This document shows, piece by piece, positions 1 to 8,128 of a stretch of DNA of 64,000 bases. The notes beneath the pieces were generated by a model, which was given only the letters and a program-made list of their open reading frames with translations, made no database searches and had not been told where the DNA came from. Source of the stretch: Candidatus Dormiibacterota bacterium (GTDB lineage: Bacteria; Chloroflexota; Dormibacteria; Aeolococcales; Aeolococcaceae); the NCBI GenBank assembly GCA_003162415.1, contig PMOL01000019.1, positions 62,001 through 126,000 of the forward strand, in the 5' to 3' direction. The translations under genes were made by a program, and so were the position numbers. Numbering within the stretch: position 1 is the stretch's first letter; every line of letters begins with the position of its first letter.

Positions 1-282
1 CGAGAGGCTGGAGACCTGCCTGCTCACCGATTCGGCGAGGAGGTCGCGATAGATGCGTCGCACGAGGTTGACCGGCGCGCCCTCGGTTCGAGCGACGTGC
101 TCCACCGCGGCGAGAACCTGACGCTCGCGATCTGAATCGCGGATGGCCGAATCCGACGACGCCTTTTCCCTGGCAACGTCGGCGACCACGCGGAACCGCT
201 CGGCGATCAGCTCGACGATCCGCTGATCCAGGTCACCAAGACGGCCGCGGAGGGCGACGAGCTCGCCGTCGGGTTCAGGCAC
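1..282 (-). CDS. Chorismate mutase, AroQ (type II) family, partial
   Basis: Partial gene running off the left edge; 94 codons are visible from a GTG start at 282. The translation is the all-helical AroQ chorismate mutase pattern: an N-terminal helix with LRGRLGDLDQRIVELIAERF, then VVADVAREK, which place the usual Arg (near 11), Arg (near 28) and Lys (near 38) that hold chorismate. The expected role is chorismate to prephenate in Phe/Tyr synthesis. The start overlaps the 3' end of the upstream VWA gene by 8 bp, so the two are probably one transcript. The C-terminus is missing, so a fusion to another domain (prephenate dehydratase, DAHP synthase) cannot be excluded. Confidence 0.8.
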   Translation of the reverse strand, partial: MPEPDGELVALRGRLGDLDQRIVELIAERFRVVADVAREKASSDSAIRDSDRERQVLAAVEHVARTEGAPVNLVRRIYRDLLAESVSRQVSSLS

Positions 283-1723
283 GTGGCGAGTGTACGGGCG
301 ATTGCCGCGCGCCGGTCGCGATGTCCAGTGCGGCCGACTCGAGCTGGCGAAGCGTCCGCACCTCGTGCACGGTGCGGCAGGCCCGCGCGTATTGGGACAT
401 CACCGAGTCGCCGGTGTCCCAGTATTGACGGCGCTCGGGGTTGAGCCAGTGGATCTCGCGGACGGTGCGAGCGATTCCGGTGAGCGCCGCGAGGTTCGGG
501 GCCCGATAGTTGCTCCGTGCATCGCCGGTGATCACGAGGCTGGACCGAGGCGTCAGCGCCTCCGAGAAACGTGCGGCGAACACATCCCAGACGCGCCCGT
601 AGTCGCTGTGTCCGTCATCCCAGACGACGTCGGCTCGAGCGAGCACGTGAGCCGGCATCAGCGATCCGCGTGCGTCAGCGACGATGCGTGTCACCTCGTC
701 GACGCCGTCGACGAACGCAAAGCAGCGCAACGCCGAGAACTCCGCGCTCATCGCACTCATCAAGGCGAGCGTGAATCGGGCGAACTCGGCCACCGACCCG
801 CTCACATCGCAGAGCACCACCAGCTGCGGACGCGTGGTCCGGGGGCGCCGCCATCGTGGCTCGAGCGGGATGCCGCCGGTGGAGAGCGACCTGCGGATGG
901 TGCGCCGGACGTCGAGCCGGCCCCGGCGCGTCACCCGAGTCCGGCGCGCCCCGCGCACGGCGAGCTTGCGTGCGAGCGGGCGGAGAGCGCGCTGCAGGGC
1001 GACCATGTCGGATGGGCTCGCGCCCAGGATCGGCATGTCCTCTGGACCTGTTACGGAGCGCTGGATCCCCGCACCCTGCTGTAGGGATTGCTTATCGCGG
1101 CGGCGGCGCACCTCCTGCGCGAGCAGGCGGCGAAACGCCTCGACCCGAGCCGCGATCTCCGCCGGGACGAGCGCATCGATGACCGCGGATTCGTCCCGTG
1201 CGCCGCCGTTCTCGCGGAGCGCCCGCTGCAGTATCCGGGCGAGGTCGAGCCCGCGAAGCACGCGGTAGAGGAGCGCGCGCTCGGAGTCCTGTGACGTCGA
1301 ACCGATGCCTCCGAACTGGTGCACCGACAGGGCAGCCAGCCTGCGCAGCGCGTCTGCATCGTCATCGCGCAGCGCCGCGACGAGGTCCTCGAGCAGCGAG
1401 GTCGAGGCGTCGACCGCCGCACCAGGCGCCGCCGCGACTGTCGTGGCGCCGTCCTGGGAAAGGTGTGCGTCCTCCGGTGCGGGGCTGTCACTGAAGTCAG
1501 CCAGGACGGCGTCGAAGGTCCGTTCGAATGCTTCGACGTCGTCCTGACGTTTGATCAGCGTCGCCCGGAGCGCAGCGCGCACCTGGTTGCGCTGCCCGGC
1601 GTCCACGACATCCAGCGCGCGCGCCGCGTCGACTGCCTCACCCGTGGAGACGGGCACCCCAGCTGTTCGGAGCGCCGATGTCAGGCGGACGACGACGCCG
1701 CCGACCACGTCGGATGCAGGCAC
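275..1723 (-). CDS. CoxE-like protein with C-terminal von Willebrand A domain
   Basis: About 482 residues. The N-terminal part is helical and Arg-rich, with a CoxE-like opening (ALRTAGVPVSTGEAVDAARAL). The C-terminal third is a VWA domain with a complete MIDAS: LVVLCDVSGSVAEF (DxSxS) and, further on, VITGDARSNYR. CoxE/VWA proteins work with MoxR-type AAA+ ATPases as metal-insertion or remodelling chaperones, for example CoxD/CoxE in CO dehydrogenase maturation. A MoxR-type ATPase lies at 6826, with the hydroquinone operon between. The start is uncertain: GTG 1723 is used, GTG 1708 is possible, and the frame stays open further upstream through a 15-bp repeat. It overlaps the chorismate mutase gene by 8 bp. 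Confidence 0.82.
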   Translation of the reverse strand: MPASDVVGGVVVRLTSALRTAGVPVSTGEAVDAARALDVVDAGQRNQVRAALRATLIKRQDDVEAFERTFDAVLADFSDSPAPEDAHLSQDGATTVAAAPGAAVDASTSLLEDLVAALRDDDADALRRLAALSVHQFGGIGSTSQDSERALLYRVLRGLDLARILQRALRENGGARDESAVIDALVPAEIAARVEAFRRLLAQEVRRRRDKQSLQQGAGIQRSVTGPEDMPILGASPSDMVALQRALRPLARKLAVRGARRTRVTRRGRLDVRRTIRRSLSTGGIPLEPRWRRPRTTRPQLVVLCDVSGSVAEFARFTLALMSAMSAEFSALRCFAFVDGVDEVTRIVADARGSLMPAHVLARADVVWDDGHSDYGRVWDVFAARFSEALTPRSSLVITGDARSNYRAPNLAALTGIARTVREIHWLNPERRQYWDTGDSVMSQYARACRTVHEVRTLRQLESAALDIATGARQSPVHSPRA

Positions 1724-1761
1724 GCCGCGATTGTGCGCTCGTACGGAAAGCGCAGTGTCAG

Positions 1762-1818
1762 GATCGCCCTGTGCAAGATCGCCTTGTGCAAGATCGCCTT
1801 GTGCAAGATCGCCTGGTG
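1762..1818. repeat. 15-bp tandem repeat, 3.8 copies, in a divergent intergenic region
   Basis: The unit gatcgccttgtgcaa occurs at 1762-1776 (one mismatch), 1777-1791 and 1792-1806, then as a truncated copy at 1807-1818. It sits between the divergent VWA gene and the luciferase-like gene. Because the unit is a multiple of three, both flanking reading frames stay open through it. It could be a multi-copy protein-binding site or a slippage-prone spacer. Confidence 0.9.
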
Positions 1819-2550
1819 ATGGACTCGGCGACGGCTCGCCGGCTGCAGCTGGGTTTGCTGCTCCCGCGTCACGGGGGCGTGCTCCCGCCGGTTTCGCTGC
1901 TCGCGGCTCGAGCCGGATGGCAGTCGCTCTGGCTGCCGCTCGGAGCCGCGTGGCCCCAGCAGGCCGCCGCCGCCGGGATGCGCATCGGGTGGGTGGTCGA
2001 GGAAGCTCCGCGTGTGCTCGACCAGGCGGCCGATGCCTGGCTGCGCGGCGCCGCTGCTGCCGAAGCGATCGCCGGCCTCCAGAGCGGTGTTCCCGAGGCG
2101 CGTGAGATCTCTGTCGATGTCTCAGACGCAGCGGGCGTGGCTGCGATACACGCGGCCGGTGCTGTCGCGGTCTTCGGGCCGGCATCGGTGGACGTGCTCA
2201 TCGACCTTCTCCGCAGTTCGGAGGGGCGAAGTGCCGTGTGCCTGCCGGCGTCTCCGGGCCGGACCGTGGCCGAGTCACATGCCCGGCTGGCTGCCGACCC
2301 GGGGTTGGGTGCGGAAGCCGAGATTGCTCCCGGGCTCGTCGGAACCCTGGAGGACTGCCAGCAGACGGTTGCGGCACTGTACGCGGCGGGGCTGCGCGAG
2401 CTCCGGCTCCGGCTGCCGGCGACGCAGGACATTCCTGATGTCATCGCGCAGATGTCGACGCTTCGCGCCGAGGTATTGAGCGGCATCGAGGCGGGGTCAC
2501 CGCGTTCGCCGGCCCCTGACGCGCCGGCGAGCTGGGGCGGGCGACCATGA
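1819..2550 (+). CDS. Short luciferase-like monooxygenase family protein, probably degenerate
   Basis: About 243 residues from ATG 1819 (GTG 1816 also possible). The opening LQLGLLLPRHGG...AARAGWQSLWLPLG matches the first strand and helix of bacterial luciferase-like (often F420-dependent) oxidoreductases, and the C-terminal GLRELRLRLPATQD resembles the late part of such barrels. It is shorter than the usual 280-350 residues and the middle is Ala-rich and weakly conserved, so it may be a reduced or non-catalytic member. It lies upstream of the hydroquinone operon in the same direction, separated by 127 bp that hold a likely promoter, so co-transcription is optional. Substrate unknown. Confidence 0.55.
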   Translation: MDSATARRLQLGLLLPRHGGVLPPVSLLAARAGWQSLWLPLGAAWPQQAAAAGMRIGWVVEEAPRVLDQAADAWLRGAAAAEAIAGLQSGVPEAREISVDVSDAAGVAAIHAAGAVAVFGPASVDVLIDLLRSSEGRSAVCLPASPGRTVAESHARLAADPGLGAEAEIAPGLVGTLEDCQQTVAALYAAGLRELRLRLPATQDIPDVIAQMSTLRAEVLSGIEAGSPRSPAPDAPASWGGRP

Positions 2551-2562
2551 GGCCGCTGCGGA

Positions 2563-2592
2563 TTGACTTGCCCTCAATGACGAGCGTAGTCT
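2563..2592 (+). promoter_or_regulatory. Candidate promoter of the hydroquinone operon
   Basis: TTGACT (2563-2568), an 18-bp spacer and TAGTCT (2587-2592) stand about 85 bp before the GTG of the first dioxygenase gene. The match to the sigma-70 consensus is good at -35 and moderate at -10. It would give the pathway genes a leader of about 80 nt. Confidence 0.45.
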
Positions 2593-2677
2593 TCATGTTG
2601 TTCGAGGAGCGCCGCTGTGTTCGCATGGCGTACATCAATCAGCCGCGGACAACGAGACCGAGGGTAAGAAAGAGATC

Positions 2678-3178
2678 GTGACGACTTACGTGACCCGCTT
2701 CGGCTCATTGAACCAGTACGAGAAAGGCGGCGTCGAGATCATCGACGATGACCCGAAGCGCTACACGTTCTCGAACATCTTCGATGTCGCTGCGCATTCG
2801 CGTCCCTATGAGAAGGTCGCGGTCGGAAAGAATCGTCAGTACGTGCTCGAGGCGATCCGCGCCGAGGGGGATTCGGACTGGCGCCGCACGGCACATGACG
2901 AATTCGCGCTCGTCATGGATGGCGAGGTGGAGGTGGTCCTGCACCGGCTCTCTCCCGATGAGGAACCGCCGGAGGGTACGCAGGGTTCGATCCAACTCGG
3001 TCACGAACCGGCAGGTCCGCGGATGGGTCGGGTGGTTGCCCGACGTGGCCACATGACCCTGCTCCCAGCACACGCGGCATATCGATTCCGCGCCGAGAAG
3101 CCGGCGGTCGTTCTGTTGCAGACGATCGAGGGCGCGGACACGCTGTATCGATGGGGGGAGATCTGCCAGACTCACTAG
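2678..3178 (+). CDS. pnpC: Hydroquinone 1,2-dioxygenase, small subunit
   Basis: 166 residues from GTG 2678. It is a cupin-fold protein that matches the small subunit of the two-component hydroquinone dioxygenases (PnpC/HapC/HqdA): the N-terminus TRFGSLNQYEKGGVEIIDDD, the central AHDEFALVMDGEVEV and the late RRGHMTLLPAHAAYRF are family hallmarks. With the large subunit it opens the ring of hydroquinone to 4-hydroxymuconic semialdehyde using O2 and Fe(II). The iron ligands are on the large subunit, so this chain is structural. First gene of a four-step operon. Gene names follow the p-nitrophenol pathway of Pseudomonas; the natural substrate here may be another para-dihydroxy aromatic. Confidence 0.9.
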   Translation: MTTYVTRFGSLNQYEKGGVEIIDDDPKRYTFSNIFDVAAHSRPYEKVAVGKNRQYVLEAIRAEGDSDWRRTAHDEFALVMDGEVEVVLHRLSPDEEPPEGTQGSIQLGHEPAGPRMGRVVARRGHMTLLPAHAAYRFRAEKPAVVLLQTIEGADTLYRWGEICQTH

Positions 3179-3211
3179 TCTGCAGACGAAGTGATGGGAG
3201 TCGGATAACCG

Positions 3212-4195
3212 ATGACGCTGCTCATGGACACCAATGTCATCGCCAGCGAGCCCAACGCGCACGGGTACGCCGAGTTCACCCTTGGCGAATTCCATTTCCG
3301 GCGCGACGAGTACTTCGTCTACGTCAAGTGGCCGACCGGCAGTCACGTGATGTCTGCGGATGCCTTCCTTCGCGCGATGCAGCGCGATGTCGCCTGGAAC
3401 TTCTTCTACGGCATCGTGAATTTCGATGGTGTGGTTGGCACGGTGAACCATTACGGCACCGTCGATCTCTTCGCGGGGCGTTACAACGACGCGTACCGAA
3501 AGGCCGAGATGGACCACGTCGAGAATTTCCAGAGCGAGAACATCAAGGCGACGTTCGAGCGCATGCTCGCCGACTGGACCAACGCCTCCTTCGATCCCTT
3601 CGCCTCACCAGAAGAGACGGGCAGTGCGTTTGGTGACAAGAACGGCAGTAACCTCGCGGCCGTGACCCGCCGACGTGTCGCCTCCAGGCGCATGGTCTCG
3701 TGCGACGACGACGAGCAGCTCCGCACCGACGCGACCCATCCCATCAACAGGATGTTCGCCGACGTCGCCCAGGACAGCCCTCTGGTCGAGCCCGAGCCCG
3801 GCTTCGAGTCCGACGTGAAGGCCTACAACCTGTTTGCCTATCTGTCGCGCTCCGACGTCACCTGGAATCCGTCGGTGGTGAGCGTGTGCAAGGACAGCCT
3901 GTACTGCCCCACCACCGAGGAGTACATCCTCCCGATCATTCACGGCAACGACCGCGTTGAATGGTTCGTCCAGCTGAGTGACGAGATCATCTGGGCCGTC
4001 GAGGATCGAGACACCGGCGCCGCGCGAACCCGCGTGGTGATGAAGCCGGGAGACGTGGCGTCGATGCCGGCGAACATCCGCCACCAGGGGTACGCGCCGA
4101 AGCGCGCGATGCTCCTGGTCTGGGAAAACGCCGACGGGGCGCTCCCGGAGCTGTACGCGACGGGCAAGCTGCCCAGCCATCCTGTGGACTTCTGA
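3212..4195 (+). CDS. pnpD: Hydroquinone 1,2-dioxygenase, large (iron-binding) subunit
   Basis: 327 residues from ATG 3212. The Fe(II) site of the PnpD family is intact: HGNDRVE places His244, Asn246 and Glu250, and IRHQGY gives His291. These equal the published PnpD ligands His256, Asn258, Glu262 and His303 with a constant offset of 12 (numbering from memory). It catalyses ring cleavage of hydroquinone together with the small subunit encoded 33 bp upstream. Strong co-occurrence with the ALDH and maleylacetate reductase genes downstream supports a complete lower pathway to beta-ketoadipate. Confidence 0.93.
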   Translation: MTLLMDTNVIASEPNAHGYAEFTLGEFHFRRDEYFVYVKWPTGSHVMSADAFLRAMQRDVAWNFFYGIVNFDGVVGTVNHYGTVDLFAGRYNDAYRKAEMDHVENFQSENIKATFERMLADWTNASFDPFASPEETGSAFGDKNGSNLAAVTRRRVASRRMVSCDDDEQLRTDATHPINRMFADVAQDSPLVEPEPGFESDVKAYNLFAYLSRSDVTWNPSVVSVCKDSLYCPTTEEYILPIIHGNDRVEWFVQLSDEIIWAVEDRDTGAARTRVVMKPGDVASMPANIRHQGYAPKRAMLLVWENADGALPELYATGKLPSHPVDF

Positions 4196-4206
4196 CCGGG
4201 ACCTTC

Positions 4207-5736
4207 GTGGGGCTCGACGTGCAACTGCCTGCACGAGCGCGTCTCGATCCTGCCGTACTGCGCACGCGCCTGTTCATCGACGGGAGCTGGGCCGATGCGG
4301 CCGAAGGCACTGAGATCGACGTCCTGGATCCCCACGATGGGTCGACGATCACGCGCGTCGCCGAGGCGCGTGCGCTGGACGTCGACCGAGCCGTGGAGGC
4401 AGCCGAGCGTGCTTTGCCGGCGTGGGCGGGGATGCCTGCCGCCGAGCGGGGCCGGATCCTGTTGCGGGTGGCCGACCTGGTCGAGGCCAATGCCGCCGAA
4501 CTGGCAAGGCTGGAGACGGTCGACACCGGGCACCCGATTCGCGACACGTCACGGCTCGACGTCCCACGCACCGCTGCGTGGTACCGGTATTTCGGGGGAA
4601 TGGCCGACAAGCACGAGGGATCGGTGATCCCCGTCGACGCAGGATTCCTCAACTACCTCGTTCGCGAACCCATCGGCGTGGTGGGGCAGATCGTTCCGTG
4701 GAACTTCCCGCTGATGTTCACGAGCTGGAAGCTGGGGCCGGCGCTCGCCGCCGGCAACGCGGTGGTGATGAAGCCGAGCGAGCTCACGCCACTCAGCACG
4801 CTCCGGCTCGCCGTGCTGTTGCAGGAGGCGGGAATCCCGGACGGCGTGGTCAACATCGTGCCCGGATATGGCAATTCGGCCGGTTGGGCGATCGCGACCC
4901 ACCCACGGATCCGCATGCTGTCGTTCACCGGATCCACGGCTGTCGGTCGACGGCTCGTCGAGGCCAGTGCGCAGAATCTCAAGCGCTTGCACCTCGAGCT
5001 GGGAGGGAAGGGCGCGAACATCGTGTTCGAGGACGCCAATCTGTCGCAGGCGGTCAACGGGTCAGCCTTTGCGATCTTCCACAACCAGGGGCAGGCATGC
5101 ATCGCCGGATCGCGACTGCTGCTGCACGAGACCATCGCCGACCGCTTTCTCGACGACTTCGTGAAGCTCGCGATGAGTATCCGCATCGGAGATCCGCTCG
5201 ATCCCACGACTGAGATGGGGCCATTGACGTCGGCGCAGCACCGCGACCGCGTGCTCCGGTATGTCGACGTGGCGCGCGACGAGGGCGGCGAGATCCTCTG
5301 CGGCGGCGAAGCCCCGGGCGCGCCAGGGCTCGCCGGCGGCTACTACATGCAGCCGACGGTGGTGCGCGCACGTCCGGATGCGACCGTCAGCCAGGAGGAG
5401 GTCTTCGGACCGCTCGTCGTGGTGTCGACGTTCCGCGACGAGGACGAGGCCGTACGTATCGCCAACTCCACCGAGTACGGCCTCGGCAGCGGGCTCTGGA
5501 CGAACGATCTCTCCCGCGGACATCGCATGGCCCACCGCCTGCGCACCGGGATGGTCTGGGTCAATGCGTACAAACGCGTGTCACCCGCCTCGCCGTTCGG
5601 CGGCGTGGGCGGATCGGGGTACGGTCGCGAGATGGGATTCGAGGCGATGCACGAGTACACCCAGCCGAAATCGGTGTGGGTGAACGTCGACGCTCAGCTC
5701 CCGAACTGGTATCCGCGCCCGGACCCAGCGCAGTGA
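4207..5736 (+). CDS. pnpE: 4-Hydroxymuconic semialdehyde dehydrogenase (ALDH family)
   Basis: 509 residues from GTG 4207; GTG 4219 is an alternative. Full-length NAD(P)-dependent aldehyde dehydrogenase: VVPWNFP-like GQIVPWNFPL, SFTGSTAVGRRL in the cofactor site, catalytic Glu in LELGGKG and the nucleophile Cys in NQGQACIAGSR, with EEVFGPLVVV near the end. By position between the dioxygenase and maleylacetate reductase genes it oxidises 4-hydroxymuconic semialdehyde to maleylacetate. Sequence alone would only say ALDH; the pathway assignment is from context. Its TGA overlaps the next GTG by 4 bp. Confidence 0.85.
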   Translation: MGLDVQLPARARLDPAVLRTRLFIDGSWADAAEGTEIDVLDPHDGSTITRVAEARALDVDRAVEAAERALPAWAGMPAAERGRILLRVADLVEANAAELARLETVDTGHPIRDTSRLDVPRTAAWYRYFGGMADKHEGSVIPVDAGFLNYLVREPIGVVGQIVPWNFPLMFTSWKLGPALAAGNAVVMKPSELTPLSTLRLAVLLQEAGIPDGVVNIVPGYGNSAGWAIATHPRIRMLSFTGSTAVGRRLVEASAQNLKRLHLELGGKGANIVFEDANLSQAVNGSAFAIFHNQGQACIAGSRLLLHETIADRFLDDFVKLAMSIRIGDPLDPTTEMGPLTSAQHRDRVLRYVDVARDEGGEILCGGEAPGAPGLAGGYYMQPTVVRARPDATVSQEEVFGPLVVVSTFRDEDEAVRIANSTEYGLGSGLWTNDLSRGHRMAHRLRTGMVWVNAYKRVSPASPFGGVGGSGYGREMGFEAMHEYTQPKSVWVNVDAQLPNWYPRPDPAQ

Positions 5737-6833
5737 CGCCCGCATTCACCTGGTCGGCCTTCCCCTCTCGAGTGGTATTCGCTGCCGGGGCCCTGCAGCG
5801 CGCGCCCGATGAGATCGCCCGGCTCGAGGCGCACCATGCGCTGCTAGTGGCGGGCGGCGCGTCAACCCAGGACGCGTTCGACACTTTGCGTGGCGCGCTC
5901 GGTGATCGTTGCGTCGGTGTGGTGCGGACCTCGACGCAGCATGGTCCGTCAGGGGTCGCCGATGACGCTGTCCGTGTGGCTCGGGAGCTCAACGCGGACT
6001 CGGTGGTGACGCTGGGCGGTGGTTCTGTGATCGGGCTCGGCAAGGCCATCGTCCAGGCGTGCGATGTGCCGCTCGTCGCCATCCCCACCACCTACTCGGG
6101 ATCGGAGATGACCCCGATCTGGGGTCGGACGAGCGACGGGCGCAAGCAGACCTGGTCGGATGTGCGCGTGCTGCCCCGCACAGTCGTCTACGACCCCGAG
6201 CTGTGCCTCGGGATGCCGCCCCGGCTGGCGGCCGCGTCGGGGATGAATGCCCTTGCTCACTGCCTCGAGGCACTCTGGTCGGCTGGGGCAAACCCGATCA
6301 CCAGCGTGCTCGCTCGCGATGGTGGTCGCCGCCTCATCGATGGCCTGCCGCGCGTGACCGAGAATCCGGACGATCTCGACGCGCACGCCGGCAACCTCGT
6401 CGGGGCCTGCCTCGCCGGGGCGGCGCTCGCCCAGGCCGGCACGGCGATCCATCACCGCACCTGCCACGTGCTCGGCGGCGGATGGAACCTGCCCCACGCC
6501 GAGACCCATGCTGTGGCTCTCCCGCATTCGACGGCGCTCGTGGCCGCACGCAGGCCCCAGGCGATGGCCGAGGTGCGGAAACTGCTCGACGCCGATGATC
6601 CATCCGCCGCGGTCTTCGAGTTGCTGATCGGACTTCGATTGCCGTTATCCCTTGAGGCCCTCGGTCTTCCCGAGGACGCTCTCGACGAAGCGGCTCGCCG
6701 GGTGGTGGATGCCTGCCGCAACGACCCGATCGCCCCGGACGAAGCCGCGGTTCGTCGCATGCTCGACGACGCGTTTTTCGGGCGCGCTCCGGAGCCGATG
6801 GAGTCCACGGCCGGTGGGCTGACGCGTGGGTGA
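5733..6833 (+). CDS. pnpF: Maleylacetate reductase (iron-containing alcohol dehydrogenase family)
   Basis: 366 residues from GTG 5733, which overlaps the ALDH stop as GTGA. It begins FTWSAFPSRVVFAAGAL, typical for maleylacetate reductases, has the nucleotide loop TLGGGSVIGLGKA, and the metal-region motif IHHRTCHVLGGGWNLPHAE. It reduces maleylacetate to 3-oxoadipate with NAD(P)H, the last step before the beta-ketoadipate thiolase route, which is not in this window. Iron-type ADHs of other function share the fold, but the N-terminus and operon position make this call firm. Confidence 0.9.
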   Translation: MTPAFTWSAFPSRVVFAAGALQRAPDEIARLEAHHALLVAGGASTQDAFDTLRGALGDRCVGVVRTSTQHGPSGVADDAVRVARELNADSVVTLGGGSVIGLGKAIVQACDVPLVAIPTTYSGSEMTPIWGRTSDGRKQTWSDVRVLPRTVVYDPELCLGMPPRLAAASGMNALAHCLEALWSAGANPITSVLARDGGRRLIDGLPRVTENPDDLDAHAGNLVGACLAGAALAQAGTAIHHRTCHVLGGGWNLPHAETHAVALPHSTALVAARRPQAMAEVRKLLDADDPSAAVFELLIGLRLPLSLEALGLPEDALDEAARRVVDACRNDPIAPDEAAVRRMLDDAFFGRAPEPMESTAGGLTRG

Positions 6834-7728
6834 GCGCTTCCGAGACCCCGCGGATGTCATGGAACGGCTGCGTGATGCCGGCTACCTCGCCGACGAATCG
6901 ATCGCTTCGGTGGTCTTCCTGGCGGACCGCCTCGAGAAGCCGGTGCTGGTCGAGGGTCCGGCGGGTGTGGGAAAGACCGAGCTGGCGAAGACTCTTGCCG
7001 CGGTCACCGGCTCACGACTGCTCCGGCTCCAATGCTACGAGGGCCTTGACGAGAGCCGTGCGCTGTACGAGTGGAACTACCGCAAGCAGTTGATGCGCAT
7101 CCAGGCTGGAGGCGGTGTCCCGGAGGCCACCGGCGACTGGAAGGACGTCGAGGCCGACATCTTCAGTGAGCCGTACCTCCTCGAGCGGCCACTGCTCGCG
7201 GCGGTCCGGGCTCGCGACGACGTGGTGTTGCTTATCGACGAGGTCGACCGGGTCGAGGTCGAGACCGAGGCGCTGCTCCTCGAGGTGCTCGCGGAGTTTC
7301 AGGTGACCATCCCGGAGCTGGGGACGATCACGGCCTCACGACGACCGCTCGTGGTCCTGACGAGCAACAACACGCGCGAGTTGAGCGAGGCGCTGCGCCG
7401 ACGCTGTCTCTTTCTCGCGTTGGAGTACCCGACGATGGAACGGGAGCGCGAGATTCTCCTCGCTCGCATTCCCGGCATCGAGGACCGGCTGGCTCAGCAG
7501 GTTGCGCGGGTGGTGCGCGCTGCACGCCGGCTCGACCTGCGCAAGACCCCTTCGATTGGTGAGTCCATCGACTGGGCGCGTGCGTTGATGGCCCTCGGTC
7601 ACGTCGACATCACGGCAGCGGCGCTGGCCGAGACGCTCCCGGTGCTGATCAAGTCGCGACCGGACCTCGTCACCGCCGCGCGCGAGCTCCACGCCGGCGA
7701 TCCGGCGCGTCCCACCACCCCGGGCTGA
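6826..7728 (+). CDS. MoxR/CoxD-like AAA+ ATPase
   Basis: 300 residues from GTG 6826, overlapping the reductase gene by 8 bp; ATG 6859 is a possible later start. AAA+ core of the MoxR type: Walker A GPAGVGKT (residues 44-51), Walker B VLLIDEVDRVE, sensor-1 VVLTSNNTRELSEALRRRC, and a C-terminal lid helix region. Length and sequence resemble CoxD (about 295 residues). Such ATPases act with CoxE/VWA partners on metalloenzyme assembly. Its VWA partner is probably the divergent gene at 275-1723. Being the last gene of the hydroquinone operon suggests a role in activating the iron dioxygenase, which is an inference. Confidence 0.85.
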   Translation: MGERFRDPADVMERLRDAGYLADESIASVVFLADRLEKPVLVEGPAGVGKTELAKTLAAVTGSRLLRLQCYEGLDESRALYEWNYRKQLMRIQAGGGVPEATGDWKDVEADIFSEPYLLERPLLAAVRARDDVVLLIDEVDRVEVETEALLLEVLAEFQVTIPELGTITASRRPLVVLTSNNTRELSEALRRRCLFLALEYPTMEREREILLARIPGIEDRLAQQVARVVRAARRLDLRKTPSIGESIDWARALMALGHVDITAAALAETLPVLIKSRPDLVTAARELHAGDPARPTTPG

Positions 7729-7910
7729 CGCGCCTGAGCCGTTGGTAGCGAGGGGCGGTTGCGGTCCGCGCCAGATCACCACATGCATGGATCGATGGTG
7801 CGCCGGGAGTCCGGCCGTCGAACACAAGGGCGGAGCGGCACCGTAGGATGGCGGCGGACGGCTCGTCGCGACGGCAGGCGCAGCCCCGCATCCAACCAAG
7901 GAGGCACTAA

Positions 7911-8021
7911 ATGCTCGCGTTCAACGTGTTCGGCACCAAAGAGATCATCGTGTACGTGGTCGTAATCGTGATCGTGATCGCGATCGCCTGGTACGCCATG
8001 CGCGGTCGCTCGAGGGCGTAG
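7911..8021 (+). CDS. 36-residue single-span membrane protein
   Basis: ATG 7911 is preceded by an excellent ribosome site (aaggagg, 7899-7905) at 5-nt spacing. The peptide has a short N-terminal head (MLAFNVFGTKE), one hydrophobic span rich in Val and Ile (residues 12-26), and a basic tail RGRSRA, giving an N-out/C-in topology by the positive-inside rule. No family is recognised. The strong ribosome site, codon choice and stop make it likely to be translated. It stands alone, 182 bp after the AAA+ gene. Confidence 0.6.
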   Translation: MLAFNVFGTKEIIVYVVVIVIVIAIAWYAMRGRSRA

Positions 8022-8128
8022 CCGTAGGGAGCGGCCGGCGCAGCGCCGCCCTCATGGAGCGTTGAGGGCACGTCACTGTCCGTTCGCGTGCTCGGGCGTC
8101 GGCGAGATGATCGAGCCGTGATCCCACA

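Noticed and set aside
2705-3517. Minus-strand frame across both dioxygenase subunits
   Set aside because: Crosses two real genes and has no recognisable domain.
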